Positions 1 to 8,160 of a stretch of 60,030 nucleotides of DNA are shown here, in pieces (position 1 is the stretch's first letter; every line of letters starts with the position of its first letter). The stretch is taken from the IMG/VR virus record IMGVR_UViG_3300020404_001765, positions 1 through 60,030 of that record. The stretch is one strand, 5' to 3'. This stretch comes from a virus. The position numbers were made by a program, and so were the translations under genes. Under the pieces are notes generated by a model. That model did not search any database and had not been told where the DNA came from. It worked only from the letters and a program-made list of their open reading frames with translations.

Positions 1-1
1 C

Positions 2-271
2 GTTAAAAACACCCCTTATATGCAATATACAGCGGCGTACACGCATGGTAAAGACTGTCCTGCCATATTGCATCACGATGGCACATCTCGGGTGCAAACC
101 GTGTCAAAAAGCGACAATGAAGGGTTTTATGAACTACTTAAAGCATGGAAGAAAGAGACAGGTTGTCCAATATTATTAAACACCAGTTTGAACATCAAGG
201 GTATGCCCATGGTAAATGACACCAAAGATGGTAAAGACTGGACAGCAAAATATGGAGTGAAAGTATTGTAA
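2..271 (+). CDS. Carbamoyltransferase, C-terminal end (partial)
   Basis: The reading frame is open from the first bases of the window, so this is the last 89 residues of a longer gene. The motif GCPILLNTSLNIKGMPMV matches the conserved C-terminal region of NodU/CmcH-type carbamoyltransferases, which move a carbamoyl group from carbamoyl phosphate to a sugar or antibiotic hydroxyl. The stop overlaps the next start by one base (TAATG), so it is coupled to the epimerase gene. The context of sugar-modifying enzymes fits a surface or DNA glycan role. The family call is good; the substrate is unknown. Confidence 0.75.
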   Translation, partial: VKNTPYMQYTAAYTHGKDCPAILHHDGTSRVQTVSKSDNEGFYELLKAWKKETGCPILLNTSLNIKGMPMVNDTKDGKDWTAKYGVKVL

Positions 272-1218
272 TGAAAATATTGATTACAGGCGGTAAGGGT
301 TTCATTGGTTCTAAGATGGTTGAGATGCTATGCAAGGAGCATGATATTACAATAATTGATAACGAGGACACTTACGGCATAATGTCCAAAACAGAATTAG
401 AAAAATTATACACCTGGCGTACTAGAAATTGGGATCCTAAAAAAATACAAGTGATAAGAGGTGACGTTTTAGACAGACTTGTTTGCCTTAAGGCCTTTTC
501 ACATAATCCTGACGTTGTAATACATTTGGCCACATATCCAAGGGCCAAGATAGTAGATAAAGATCCTATATCGGGCATACCAAAAGTTATTAACACAACC
601 ACAAATCTATTATGGCATGCCGAAAAGTTTGGAGTCAAAAAATTTGTTTATGTCAGCAGTAGTATGGTGTATGGTGATTTTGCTGACGGAATGAAAGAGG
701 ACGGCAAAACAAAACCAAAAAACATATACGGTGAAGCAAAACTGACCGGAGAGCGTATGGTCAAGTTATTTTCAAAAAGAGTAGGATTGAACTATAACAT
801 AATCAGACCAAGTGGGGTGTATGGTCCGGGAGACATGCCAGACAGAGTTGTATCAAAATTTTTTGAAAAGGCAATGAAGAATCAAGCCATCACACTACAC
901 AATGGTGAAAACAAAGTAGACTTTACATATCGGCAAGATGCGGCGAGAGGTATTATACTAGCGGCCTTGTCACCGGTGGCAAATGTTAGTTTTAATATCA
1001 CAGCAGGAAAGGCCACAAGTCTAAGGACACTTGCCGAAAAGATCATAGCGTTGACAGGCAGTGATTCTGACCTAGAGGACATTGGCAATCATGAACTGTA
1101 TCCAATGCGGGGCACATTAGATATTAGTAGGGCAAAAGACCTGCTTGGATATCAACCAGAATTCACATTAGACGAAGGATTGGAAAGTTATTATGGCTGG
1201 TTACAAAATAAAATTTAA
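271..1218 (+). CDS. NAD-dependent epimerase/dehydratase (extended SDR)
   Basis: A 315-residue extended short-chain dehydrogenase, the usual length for nucleotide-sugar epimerases and dehydratases. The N-terminal Rossmann motif GGKGFIGS (residues 7-14) binds NAD. The catalytic set is visible as VYVSSSMVYG followed by the YGEAK (YxxxK) pair near residues 152-156. It begins in the stop codon of the carbamoyltransferase gene and ends inside the aminotransferase gene, so the set is translated together. It probably makes a modified nucleotide sugar for a glycan. The exact reaction cannot be fixed from sequence alone. Confidence 0.85.
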   Translation: MKILITGGKGFIGSKMVEMLCKEHDITIIDNEDTYGIMSKTELEKLYTWRTRNWDPKKIQVIRGDVLDRLVCLKAFSHNPDVVIHLATYPRAKIVDKDPISGIPKVINTTTNLLWHAEKFGVKKFVYVSSSMVYGDFADGMKEDGKTKPKNIYGEAKLTGERMVKLFSKRVGLNYNIIRPSGVYGPGDMPDRVVSKFFEKAMKNQAITLHNGENKVDFTYRQDAARGIILAALSPVANVSFNITAGKATSLRTLAEKIIALTGSDSDLEDIGNHELYPMRGTLDISRAKDLLGYQPEFTLDEGLESYYGWLQNKI

Positions 1219-2251
1219 TGGAGTAGATAGACTCTACAACGAATACAGTTGGAGGCTAACAAGGAAAGCCAAAGAAGTTTGGAAGTCGGGCAGTGTATTG
1301 CAAGGCAAATATCTGCTACAATTCGAACAAGCACTTGCAAAAAAATACAAAAGAAAGTATGCCGTGGCTGTATCTAGTGCAACAGACGGGCTCTATTTTG
1401 CTTTAAGATGTGCCAACATTTCTAGCAATGACAGTGTGTTATGTCCTGCCTTAAGTTATATCGCTACCAGTGGTGCGGTTAAAAGGATTGGCTGTAATAT
1501 AGATTACATAGACACAGACAACAAAGGTAATATCGATGTACTCAAGATTAGTAACATGGACATGCCAAAAGCATTGGTATATGTAAACCTTTTTGGCAAC
1601 GTTGCAGAATACGAAACACTTAAAAATATCTGCACCAAAAGAGGCATATTTCTAATTGAGGACGCGGCACAGAGTCAAGGAGCATCTTATAAATCTACGC
1701 CTTCCGGTGCTATGGGAGATATCAGTGTGTTTAGTTTTGACCCAATGAAAAACATGCCAAGTTTTGGCGGCGGTGGGGCAGTCTTAACTGACAGCAAAGA
1801 TCATTACAAATTAATATTAAGTTTAAGGAGACATGGCAACAACAGTAATTTGAATTATGGCTATAACAGTCTTCTAGCAGACGACCATGCCAACCAATTA
1901 AATTTCCTTTTATCAAAGTTTGACAAACTACAAAAACACAGGAAACAAATTTTCGAGAGATACAGGAAAAATCTACCTGGAGTTGCGTTCATAGAGACTG
2001 ACAAACAACACACTAGCAGTTATCATAAATGTGTGATACTTGTTGACAATAGAGATAATCTAAAACAATATCTCGATGAGCAAGGCATTGAAACCAAAAT
2101 ACATTATAAAGAAACATTAGATATAGGTAACACATATCCCACTGCAGAAGGAATGTGTAAAAAAGTTTTAAGCCTACCAATTTACCCATTTCTTACAACC
2201 AAGGAAGTTGATTATATCTGTTCGGTGATCAAAAAATTCTATAATGTTTGA
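1193..2251 (+). CDS. DegT/DnrJ/EryC1/StrS-family aminotransferase
   Basis: A 352-residue PLP-dependent sugar aminotransferase. The family signature is visible: the SSATDGLYFAL segment near residue 62, EDAAQSQGA near residue 157, and FSFDPMKNM, whose Lys should form the Schiff base, followed by GGGGAVLT. Such enzymes add an amino group to keto-sugars made by an upstream dehydratase, which fits the preceding SDR gene. The start lies 26 nt inside the epimerase gene and the end overlaps the next gene by 8 nt. I saw no strong ribosome-binding site, so a somewhat later start is possible. Confidence 0.85.
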   Translation: MAGYKIKFNGVDRLYNEYSWRLTRKAKEVWKSGSVLQGKYLLQFEQALAKKYKRKYAVAVSSATDGLYFALRCANISSNDSVLCPALSYIATSGAVKRIGCNIDYIDTDNKGNIDVLKISNMDMPKALVYVNLFGNVAEYETLKNICTKRGIFLIEDAAQSQGASYKSTPSGAMGDISVFSFDPMKNMPSFGGGGAVLTDSKDHYKLILSLRRHGNNSNLNYGYNSLLADDHANQLNFLLSKFDKLQKHRKQIFERYRKNLPGVAFIETDKQHTSSYHKCVILVDNRDNLKQYLDEQGIETKIHYKETLDIGNTYPTAEGMCKKVLSLPIYPFLTTKEVDYICSVIKKFYNV

Positions 2252-3536
2252 TAGTGTTCAAGTAAGATTTAAAAATACAAAGAATTGGCAATCACCATTT
2301 GCCAACACACGTATAGTGCCTTTTGTTGACAGTTATCTAAATGTGCTGAAGTCTGTTGTTAATGATGTGCGTACAGAATATTTTTGGTTTTTTGCTGGCT
2401 TTATCAATATGGAAACGGTTGATATAAATTACATTCCAGAGCAACATCAAAAATCTCAAATACACGTCTGGTACAATACGCATCCATTAGGAGGACTCAA
2501 TAAAGAAGGCAACGTATTTTTGATACCTACAAAAGCATTTAAAAATCAAATGCACACCTTGAAATATCTACGTGACTTTAAAGACATCAATTATCATGCA
2601 CATCCAAATCTATTCCAAAATATTATTGAGAAAAAATATTATAAACTTGACAATCCGTATGCGAAATACAGTGAAAGCAAAAATCATTATGTCTGGCTTA
2701 TTAATAAAAACTGTGAGGCGGAAGTTCCAAACTTCTATCCTAGTTTTTGGGAGGACGAGAAACTGTACACATGGGGAGCCAACAAAGATATTATTTTGGT
2801 GCCCGGAAACAGGCAAATAAAACAATTTTACGATATAGGCAACATAGTCAACTTTGATATGGAATACCAGAGTGCACCTATGGACATTGTTTTCCTATCT
2901 TATGATGAACCAAATGCAGAAGAGAAATTTCACAAACTACAACAGAAATATCCTCGTGCAAAATGGTGCAAGGGTGTCGGTATGCGTTCACTGGCATACA
3001 TCACCGCGGCATCAATGAGCACTACAGAATATTTTTTCTTTGTGACACCCAAACAAGATATTGTTGACAGTTTTGATTTTAGTTTTCAACCCGATAGATT
3101 AAAGAACGCTTGTCACTATATTTTTTCTGCAAAGAATCCTGTGAATGGATTGGAGTATGGACATGGTGCAGTGCTATTGTATAACAAAAGATTAGTTATG
3201 GAGACTGCAAGACCAGGGTTGGACTTTACACTGTCTGCACCGCATGAATACGTGCCCATATTAAGTTCCGTAAACAACTTTAACAAAACGCCATTAATGG
3301 CGTGGCGTACCACTTTTAGAGAGGTGCTAAAACTACTCCAGATGAAACCTACAGTAGAATCTATGTATAGGTTACGCAAATGGAATACGTTGGGTGAAGG
3401 GGAGAATGCAGAGTATGTGTATCTCGCGGCAAAAGATGCCAACGAATATTACAAACGCCACAAGCACGACATAGGTGCACTTAAAAAAAGTTTTGAACTA
3501 GATTGGCTGAACGAATACTTTAAGAAGTATCAATAA
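2244..3536 (+). CDS. Conserved phage protein with two related halves, function unknown
   Basis: A 430-residue soluble protein. Two segments look like copies of one module: RTEYFWFFAGFINME near residue 43 and STTEYFFFVTPKQDIV near residue 255. Each is followed by a run of similar pattern ending in GNVFLIPTKAF or HGAVLLYNKRL. Proteins with this pattern occur in marine T4-like phages, often near glycan genes, so a glycosyltransferase-like role is possible but not shown. It is the last gene of the plus-strand set and meets the minus-strand genes stop to stop with no gap and no clear terminator hairpin. Confidence 0.7.
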   Translation: MFDSVQVRFKNTKNWQSPFANTRIVPFVDSYLNVLKSVVNDVRTEYFWFFAGFINMETVDINYIPEQHQKSQIHVWYNTHPLGGLNKEGNVFLIPTKAFKNQMHTLKYLRDFKDINYHAHPNLFQNIIEKKYYKLDNPYAKYSESKNHYVWLINKNCEAEVPNFYPSFWEDEKLYTWGANKDIILVPGNRQIKQFYDIGNIVNFDMEYQSAPMDIVFLSYDEPNAEEKFHKLQQKYPRAKWCKGVGMRSLAYITAASMSTTEYFFFVTPKQDIVDSFDFSFQPDRLKNACHYIFSAKNPVNGLEYGHGAVLLYNKRLVMETARPGLDFTLSAPHEYVPILSSVNNFNKTPLMAWRTTFREVLKLLQMKPTVESMYRLRKWNTLGEGENAEYVYLAAKDANEYYKRHKHDIGALKKSFELDWLNEYFKKYQ

Positions 3537-3881
3537 TTATTTTTTGAAGGTCTTTGCCATTAGCAAAGAAGTTTTTGACTGCATGTCTTTCTTTAATCTC
3601 GGAATATCAAATTTCAATTCGATTGATTTAATCTTTGTGTAATTTTCTTCTAAAGTTTTTTTCAAAACCCTTGTAATCTGATCTTGGCTTTTACGTTTAA
3701 TATCTTTGTGAATATTGTAATGTATTGTGATGTTTGTTTTTAGTAAAAGGTTCACGTACATTAGGTACTTGACCGGCATGTTCTTGAAGTGTAATCCATC
3801 TAGAACCTCCGGCCACTCTTTGACGAAATCCTTCGTCAACTGTACCCAAGTGCTATTCTTTGGCGGCAGTCTCTTTGGCAT
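3537..3881 (-). CDS. Conserved phage protein, unknown
   Basis: About 114 residues, basic, with the segment TWVQLTKDFVKEWPEVLDG and a Lys-rich C-terminal half predicted helical. The frame is open to 3950, but the start at 3881 (MPKRLPPKN) is preferred because it overlaps the end of the upstream gene by only 29 nt. It meets the plus-strand gene at 3536 tail to tail. No known domain recognised. Confidence 0.6.
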   Translation of the reverse strand: MPKRLPPKNSTWVQLTKDFVKEWPEVLDGLHFKNMPVKYLMYVNLLLKTNITIHYNIHKDIKRKSQDQITRVLKKTLEENYTKIKSIELKFDIPRLKKDMQSKTSLLMAKTFKK

Positions 3882-4407
3882 CTGCTTTTTTCTTGGTCGC
3901 TTTAGTTTCCTTTGCAGGTGCGTCTGGATCTGTCTGTGCCAGGTCGGCAACTTTTACGCCTTTCTCTTTTGCTATCATTTCGTTCAATTTGTTCAATAAG
4001 ATCTTGCCATCTTCTGTGTTTCCGTATGTGACCATGATCTCTTTGGTCTTGAACTTTTTGATGTAGTTGTCATTGTGTAACATTTCTAACATGTTCGTAC
4101 CGTCTGGGAAAGTCTGTCTGCTGGCATAGTCGGCAAATTCTTCTGCCTCTTGTCCACCATCTGATTCTACTGCTTTCATCAGTGCGTTATGATACATGTC
4201 CGGTAAGAACTTTGTTCCAACTACTAGACAGTTGTCTGTTTCGCCTGGTACTGTTCTGTACATGATAACAACTTTTGCTTTTGACTCGTCTGCAAGTTCA
4301 CCTATATGTTTAAAGTGTCTCTTTGGACCAGTTTGTCCATCACCGGTTTGACCAGTGTTGTCGCCCATTGGCATCGCTTGGTTGTTCACGTTTACGAGAT
4401 TTGACAT
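3853..4407 (-). CDS. Conserved phage protein, unknown
   Basis: A 184-residue soluble protein with a Gly/Gln-rich N-terminus, a central globular part (segment KAKVVIMYRTVPGETDN) and an Ala/Lys-rich charged tail. It overlaps the upstream 90-residue gene by one base (TAATG), so the two are probably translated together from the promoter at 4719-4747. No family recognised. Confidence 0.7.
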   Translation of the reverse strand: MSNLVNVNNQAMPMGDNTGQTGDGQTGPKRHFKHIGELADESKAKVVIMYRTVPGETDNCLVVGTKFLPDMYHNALMKAVESDGGQEAEEFADYASRQTFPDGTNMLEMLHNDNYIKKFKTKEIMVTYGNTEDGKILLNKLNEMIAKEKGVKVADLAQTDPDAPAKETKATKKKADAKETAAKE

Positions 4408-4679
4408 TATTTCTTCTCCTCTGCTTTCGCTCCCTCAGGTTTTTGTTCCGGTGCCACTTTGGCTAGGAACGCCTGAAGTTTGTTGTATAAGAATCCAACA
4501 CCTGCCATTTCGCCGGCCTTGAATGCACCTCTTGTAGATGCCACATCAAGTATAGTTGATAGATTCTTCAAGTCGCCTATAGATAAAGCAGTCGGATCCG
4601 GTTGTGGAGCCTGTGGATTGGCCGTCGCCGTTCCGGTTGCTTCTTCTGGCTTCTTTAGACTTTTCTTTTTTGTTGCCAT
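4407..4679 (-). CDS. Small conserved phage protein
   Basis: 90 residues. The core GDLKNLSTILDVASTRGAF followed by GEMAGVGFLYNKL matches a family of small proteins common in T4-like marine phages; flanking regions are Lys/Pro/Ala-rich and look disordered. The start has a clear Shine-Dalgarno sequence (TAGGAGA) and lies just downstream of a sigma-70-type promoter. Function unknown. Confidence 0.75.
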   Translation of the reverse strand: MATKKKSLKKPEEATGTATANPQAPQPDPTALSIGDLKNLSTILDVASTRGAFKAGEMAGVGFLYNKLQAFLAKVAPEQKPEGAKAEEKK

Positions 4680-4689
4680 TTAATTTCTC

Positions 4690-4703
4690 CTAATTGCAAT
4701 TAG
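4690..4703. repeat. Perfect 14-bp palindrome before the ribosome-binding site
   Basis: CTAATTGCAATTAG is its own reverse complement. It sits between the promoter at 4719-4747 and the start codon at 4679, and its end forms the AG of the Shine-Dalgarno sequence. It could be an operator or a small RNA hairpin; neither is shown. Confidence 0.45.
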
Positions 4704-4718
4704 TATTAATATACGCAT

Positions 4719-4747
4719 ATTATACTAAAATTAGTTATGGAGTGCAA
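4719..4747 (-). promoter_or_regulatory. Sigma-70-like promoter for the 4407-4679 gene
   Basis: On the minus strand: -35 TTGCAC (4742-4747), 17-bp spacer, perfect -10 TATAAT (4719-4724). The -35 is weak. It lies in a 74-bp gap before the small conserved gene. Confidence 0.6.
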
Positions 4748-4753
4748 CGGCTA

Positions 4754-5017
4754 TTATTGTGTATTCTGACTTACACCAGATAGTGCAAACAGTGTGAGGT
4801 CCCCTGGATTCTCAAAACCGAACACCGTGACTGACCTTGATTGGTCACCGTCAAATTTTACGTCTTTGGTAATTGAATATCTGCCAGAGCAGTTTTCATA
4901 TATCCACGTCCTCATCTTTTGGACGTCACCGTCATGGGCTCTGGTAATTGTGTTGACAAAATGTGGTGGTAGAGTGTCTAATTCTCTTTGGTAAAAATTA
5001 TTTGGATTTATTTTCAC
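4754..5017 (-). CDS. Small conserved phage protein, unknown
   Basis: 87 residues, soluble, beginning MKINPNNFYQRELDTLPPHF. No domain recognised. It overlaps the upstream small membrane-protein gene by 20 nt and ends just before the promoter of the next operon. The opening MKIN is like the tagged late proteins further on, but the following residues do not fit that tag. Confidence 0.65.
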   Translation of the reverse strand: MKINPNNFYQRELDTLPPHFVNTITRAHDGDVQKMRTWIYENCSGRYSITKDVKFDGDQSRSVTVFGFENPGDLTLFALSGVSQNTQ

Positions 5018-5186
5018 GTTTCTCCTTTATCCAATCGTATGCGTCTTGCCATCTCTGTTCCACTGATTTTTTTGGTCCTTCATAAAGCACATCCTTATTT
5101 GTATTGCTTGGTCCAAGCACTTCAATGCCTTTCCAAAACATGGCAAAAACAATTACCATCATTACTATTACAATGTACTTACTCAT
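4998..5186 (-). CDS. Small single-pass membrane protein
   Basis: 62 residues from the start at 5186, which forms an ATGA overlap with the stop of the upstream gene; a start at 5198 is also open. An N-terminal hydrophobic stretch (YIVIVMMVIVFAMFW) is followed by a charged, probably cytoplasmic or periplasmic tail. One of four consecutive tiny membrane-protein genes between 4998 and 5731. Function unknown. Confidence 0.65.
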   Translation of the reverse strand: MSKYIVIVMMVIVFAMFWKGIEVLGPSNTNKDVLYEGPKKSVEQRWQDAYDWIKEKRENKSK

Positions 5187-5542
5187 GATCCATACCATAC
5201 GTCGTCATACAAAGGCGGGTCATTTGGATCAGGTTTTTTAACGTGTGGAATATTGTGGAACTGTTTGAAGGTGTAATATACCGCAAAAATTATTCCAAGA
5301 TGTCCTACAACTAATCCTACCCAGCCATATAACATTGTTGCCATAGAAAAAAAATATACTGTGAATACTGTGCTCCATACAAAACTTAACACCACCAGTA
5401 TTTGTAATCTCACAGTCTTTGGGAGTGCCCTTAGGTCGTTTTTGTCGTCGGCAAACAGAATAGTCGCTGTGTCTATCATCCAATTTCTAAAGCACTTGAC
5501 TTTAATCATTGATCCTGAATACCATTGTTCTCTTTGTTCCAT
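5183..5542 (-). CDS. Two-pass membrane protein, conserved in T4-like marine phages
   Basis: 119 residues with two adjacent membrane segments near residues 48-70 (ILVVLSFVWSTVFTVYFF) and 74-90 (WVGLVVGHLGIIFAVYY), and a soluble tail ending PPLYDDVWYGS. The start codon overlaps the stop of the 33-residue ORF upstream (TAATG). Function unknown. Confidence 0.7.
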   Translation of the reverse strand: MEQREQWYSGSMIKVKCFRNWMIDTATILFADDKNDLRALPKTVRLQILVVLSFVWSTVFTVYFFSMATMLYGWVGLVVGHLGIIFAVYYTFKQFHNIPHVKKPDPNDPPLYDDVWYGS

Positions 5543-5643
5543 TATCCAATTCCTACCTCGAGTATTAAAAGTGCTAACAGGAGAATCCCAATACCTATCG
5601 TAATAGGATTTTCAAGCCAATCTCTGATCATTGCCCATAACAT
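5542..5643 (-). CDS. 33-residue membrane peptide
   Basis: Reads MLWAMIRDWLENP and then a single membrane span (ITIGIGILLLALLILEV). It is supported by tight linkage: its stop shares a base with the start of the next gene (TAATG), and only one base separates it from the 28-residue ORF upstream. Unusually small, but the in-frame hydrophobic helix and the packing argue that it is real. Confidence 0.55.
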   Translation of the reverse strand: MLWAMIRDWLENPITIGIGILLLALLILEVGIG

Positions 5644-5644
5644 A

Positions 5645-5731
5645 TTAAGCATAATACCTCACTGTTGCCACGACTATTACTAAAACAAATATTATTGTGG
5701 ATATGTATAATATTTTTGTATCGTTAGTCAT
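5645..5731 (-). CDS. 28-residue membrane peptide
   Basis: Reads MTNDTKILYIS and then a membrane span (TIIFVLVIVVATV) and a short YYA end. It starts 8 nt inside the end of the VWA/metallopeptidase gene (ATGACTAA overlap) and ends one base before the next mini-gene. The architecture, with a short polar N-terminus and one helix, resembles small phage membrane effectors. Function unknown. Confidence 0.5.
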   Translation of the reverse strand: MTNDTKILYISTIIFVLVIVVATVRYYA

Positions 5732-6968
5732 TGTATTGTACCGTTAGTCCGAAAGGTGCTTCTATGTCTCTTTCATATGGATTGTTAATTAAAAATATTG
5801 TATCGCAATAGTCTGCATCGCCCCAACTGTCCCAAGGCCAACCGTCTGTGAACATAACAAATTTTTTAGGCTCTATGCCTTGGTCTTTCATCCATTCCCA
5901 ATTACATTCAAATTCTGTACCACCGCCTGAACCTAGTTTGTAGTCTAGCAGTTCGTCCATGTTATCAGGAGTGAACACTTTTGGATTGAATACCGCAGTG
6001 TCAAAACTCCAAAGATGTATTCTGAAATCTTTGTATTGATCCATTATGTTTTTTACTTCTGTAAGGAACTCTTTGCATTGTGCGTCGCTAATAGAACCAG
6101 ATGCATCAAGAGAAAGGCATATATCTATCATCTCGTCATTGTTTTGACCAGGCAGTATTGCTGATGTATGCCAACTTTTTCTGCTGGGTCTCATCCAAGT
6201 ATAATCTGACTTTATTGTGCTCATTATCTGTTGTTGTAGTATTTCTCTCCAGTCCATTTTAGGCTCTGTAAGATCTTTGACCAGTCTTTGTAAAGCACCA
6301 GGCAGGTTACCAGCACCTGTACTTTGTGCGGCACTTACCATTGCTTCTTTTACTTCGTCTCTGATTTTTTTCAATTCTTCTTTTGTGTAGACTGGTTTTT
6401 TTCCTTTGCTATCTCCACCTTTTTCTTTTTTATCTTTTGATTTGCCCTCGCCTTCTCCAGAACCCCAATCAACGTGTTCGTCCATTAGTTCACCCATTTT
6501 CTCCAACATCTTTTTGCCGTTCTTTTTTGCCTGCTTATAGATGTCGTCGTATATTCTTTCTGCTGGCCAATCTTTGTACTTGTCGTCCTGGAATCCTTTA
6601 TTTTCTCCTTTTTCACCTTTTGGCATCTCACCTATATTGCCGTCTTTCAATATCTGGTTAACGGCGTAGTCTGCCGCTATGTTCCAAAGTTGTGGATCCC
6701 TGTCTCCTATTCTAACCAGCATATGTTCAAATACATTGTGCAGTACTTCGTGTCCAAACAAGAACTCTGCTTCTTTTGGTGTAAGTGAATCTATGAATTT
6801 TGTGTTGTAATAGAAGTACCTGCCGTCTGTACCAGCAGTGGGACACCAGTCATCTGCATTGACAAGTTTTAATCTGGTAGCAAGGTTGCCAAAGAAAGGA
6901 TGTTTCAGAAGCAATGCTATCCTTGCCGTTACCAGTTTGTCTATGATTTTCTGTTCCCTATAATCCAT
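5724..6968 (-). CDS. Metallopeptidase-like and VWA-domain protein, MoxR partner
   Basis: 414 residues. Near residue 88 it has HEVLHNVFEHM, a zinc-protease-like HExxH, in the context of putative metallopeptidases of the DUF2201 kind. A charged Gly/Lys-rich linker follows, then a C-terminal von Willebrand A domain whose metal site is seen in SLDASGSISD (DxSxS) and FTDGWPWD. Such proteins work with MoxR AAA+ ATPases as chaperone or metal-insertion pairs, and the MoxR gene is directly upstream with a one-base overlap. The substrate in the phage cycle is unknown. Confidence 0.85.
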   Translation of the reverse strand: MDYREQKIIDKLVTARIALLLKHPFFGNLATRLKLVNADDWCPTAGTDGRYFYYNTKFIDSLTPKEAEFLFGHEVLHNVFEHMLVRIGDRDPQLWNIAADYAVNQILKDGNIGEMPKGEKGENKGFQDDKYKDWPAERIYDDIYKQAKKNGKKMLEKMGELMDEHVDWGSGEGEGKSKDKKEKGGDSKGKKPVYTKEELKKIRDEVKEAMVSAAQSTGAGNLPGALQRLVKDLTEPKMDWREILQQQIMSTIKSDYTWMRPSRKSWHTSAILPGQNNDEMIDICLSLDASGSISDAQCKEFLTEVKNIMDQYKDFRIHLWSFDTAVFNPKVFTPDNMDELLDYKLGSGGGTEFECNWEWMKDQGIEPKKFVMFTDGWPWDSWGDADYCDTIFLINNPYERDIEAPFGLTVQYND

Positions 6969-8068
6969 TATTTAGACTCCATAGCAGTTATGACATACTT
7001 GCCAAACTTCTTATGGAACCTATCAAATGATTTCAACTTGCTAGGATCGAACGGAAGTTTGTAGTTTGTTAAGGCAATCTTCGCACCCATAACAACCAAC
7101 TCTGTCTCAAAGTTGTCCATCATGTAATTGAAGAACCTGTCCGCTTGTTCATTCCAAGTTTTGTCTTTCTTCTCGTGTGCCTGTTGTAGTTCATAGCACA
7201 AAGAAACTGTCAAAGAGTACATAGCCGATATCTCCTTGCTCTTAAGGTCTCGGACCTTACCGCTCAATATATCAGATGGGTTAGGTAACTGACCGCTAAT
7301 TTTACGATGATTCATAAACTTAACGGCCAGGCCTTCTCCTACGCAACCTGCAACGAGGTCAGTGAGCGTACTTTCTGGCAGGTCATCTGATAGAAGTTGT
7401 GATACGAAACTCCATGATCTTGGAGTTGCAAATGATCTCGAACTACCTTTAGGATCGAAATCATATAAATCTTGTTTGGCGAATGTGCAATAACCTACAA
7501 CATCTGCATGAATGTGATTAGTAGTCGCCCACTCCATCCAATCTTCAAAGTCCACTCTCAATTCAACGTGAACAAATCTGTTTGCCAAAGGAGCCGGCAT
7601 TCTGTAAGTGACACCTTTGTCGCTGTCTCTATTACCCGCCGCCACAATTGAAACGCCTTCTGGTAGGTGATACTGTCCTACTCTTCTGTTTAATATAAGT
7701 TGGTACGCCGCCGCCTGTACAGCCGGAGCCGCCGAGTTTAACTCGTCTAAGAACACAATAGCATTGGACTTGGGATCTGTTGGCAGTTCTGCCGGACTCG
7801 CCCAAACCATGTTGTTTTCTTTTGCGTTGTAGTAAGGGATACCTTTAATATCTGTAGGTTCCCATAAAGGAAGTCTAATATCAATAACTTCTCTTCCTTC
7901 TTGGTCTGCAATTTGTTTAACTATATCGGATTTGCCAATACCTGGTGCACCCCACATCATAATTGGTCTTTGCAATTTGATACAATGTGTTAATGCTGAT
8001 TTTGCCTCATTAGGCGTAACGGTTCTGTTTTGTGAACCTACTGTTGCTTCTTTTTGTTTTCTTGCCAT
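6968..8068 (-). CDS. MoxR-family AAA+ ATPase
   Basis: 366 residues. Walker A is GAPGIGKS (near residue 41), Walker B is AIVFLDELNSA, and a sensor-like VAAGNRDSD follows, the usual MoxR pattern. MoxR ATPases remodel a partner VWA protein, and the partner is the next gene (TAATG overlap). Transcription probably starts at the strong promoter at 8102-8129, with a leader and an AGGAG ribosome-binding site. MoxR/VWA pairs are found in several marine phages; their role there is not established. Confidence 0.9.
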   Translation of the reverse strand: MARKQKEATVGSQNRTVTPNEAKSALTHCIKLQRPIMMWGAPGIGKSDIVKQIADQEGREVIDIRLPLWEPTDIKGIPYYNAKENNMVWASPAELPTDPKSNAIVFLDELNSAAPAVQAAAYQLILNRRVGQYHLPEGVSIVAAGNRDSDKGVTYRMPAPLANRFVHVELRVDFEDWMEWATTNHIHADVVGYCTFAKQDLYDFDPKGSSRSFATPRSWSFVSQLLSDDLPESTLTDLVAGCVGEGLAVKFMNHRKISGQLPNPSDILSGKVRDLKSKEISAMYSLTVSLCYELQQAHEKKDKTWNEQADRFFNYMMDNFETELVVMGAKIALTNYKLPFDPSKLKSFDRFHKKFGKYVITAMESK

Positions 8069-8101
8069 TTAGTACACTCCTGTTTAAATGTTTATAGTAT
8101 C

Positions 8102-8129
8102 ATTATAGCAGAAATGTGTAGATCGTCAA
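8102..8129 (-). promoter_or_regulatory. Sigma-70-type promoter for the MoxR/VWA operon
   Basis: Minus strand: -35 TTGACG (8124-8129), 16-bp spacer, -10 TATAAT (8102-8107). A 33-nt leader with CAGGAG precedes the start at 8068. Confidence 0.8.
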
Positions 8130-8135
8130 CCGTGT

Positions 8136-8160
8136 AAAAGTCGCATAATCATTGGCTTTT
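8136..8160. terminator. Hairpin with U-run between the radical SAM gene and the MoxR promoter
   Basis: On the plus strand AAAAGTC pairs with GGCTTTT (one wobble) around an 11-nt loop. On the minus strand the same bases give a weaker AAAAG/CTTTT stem with one mismatch. A near copy, inverted, lies at 48637-48663, and both copies sit directly before a TTGAC promoter box. It is a possible terminator isolating the promoter. Confidence 0.45.

Noticed and set aside
3530-3560. Terminator between the converging genes at 3536/3537
   Set aside because: The bases are A/T-rich but show no stem-loop.
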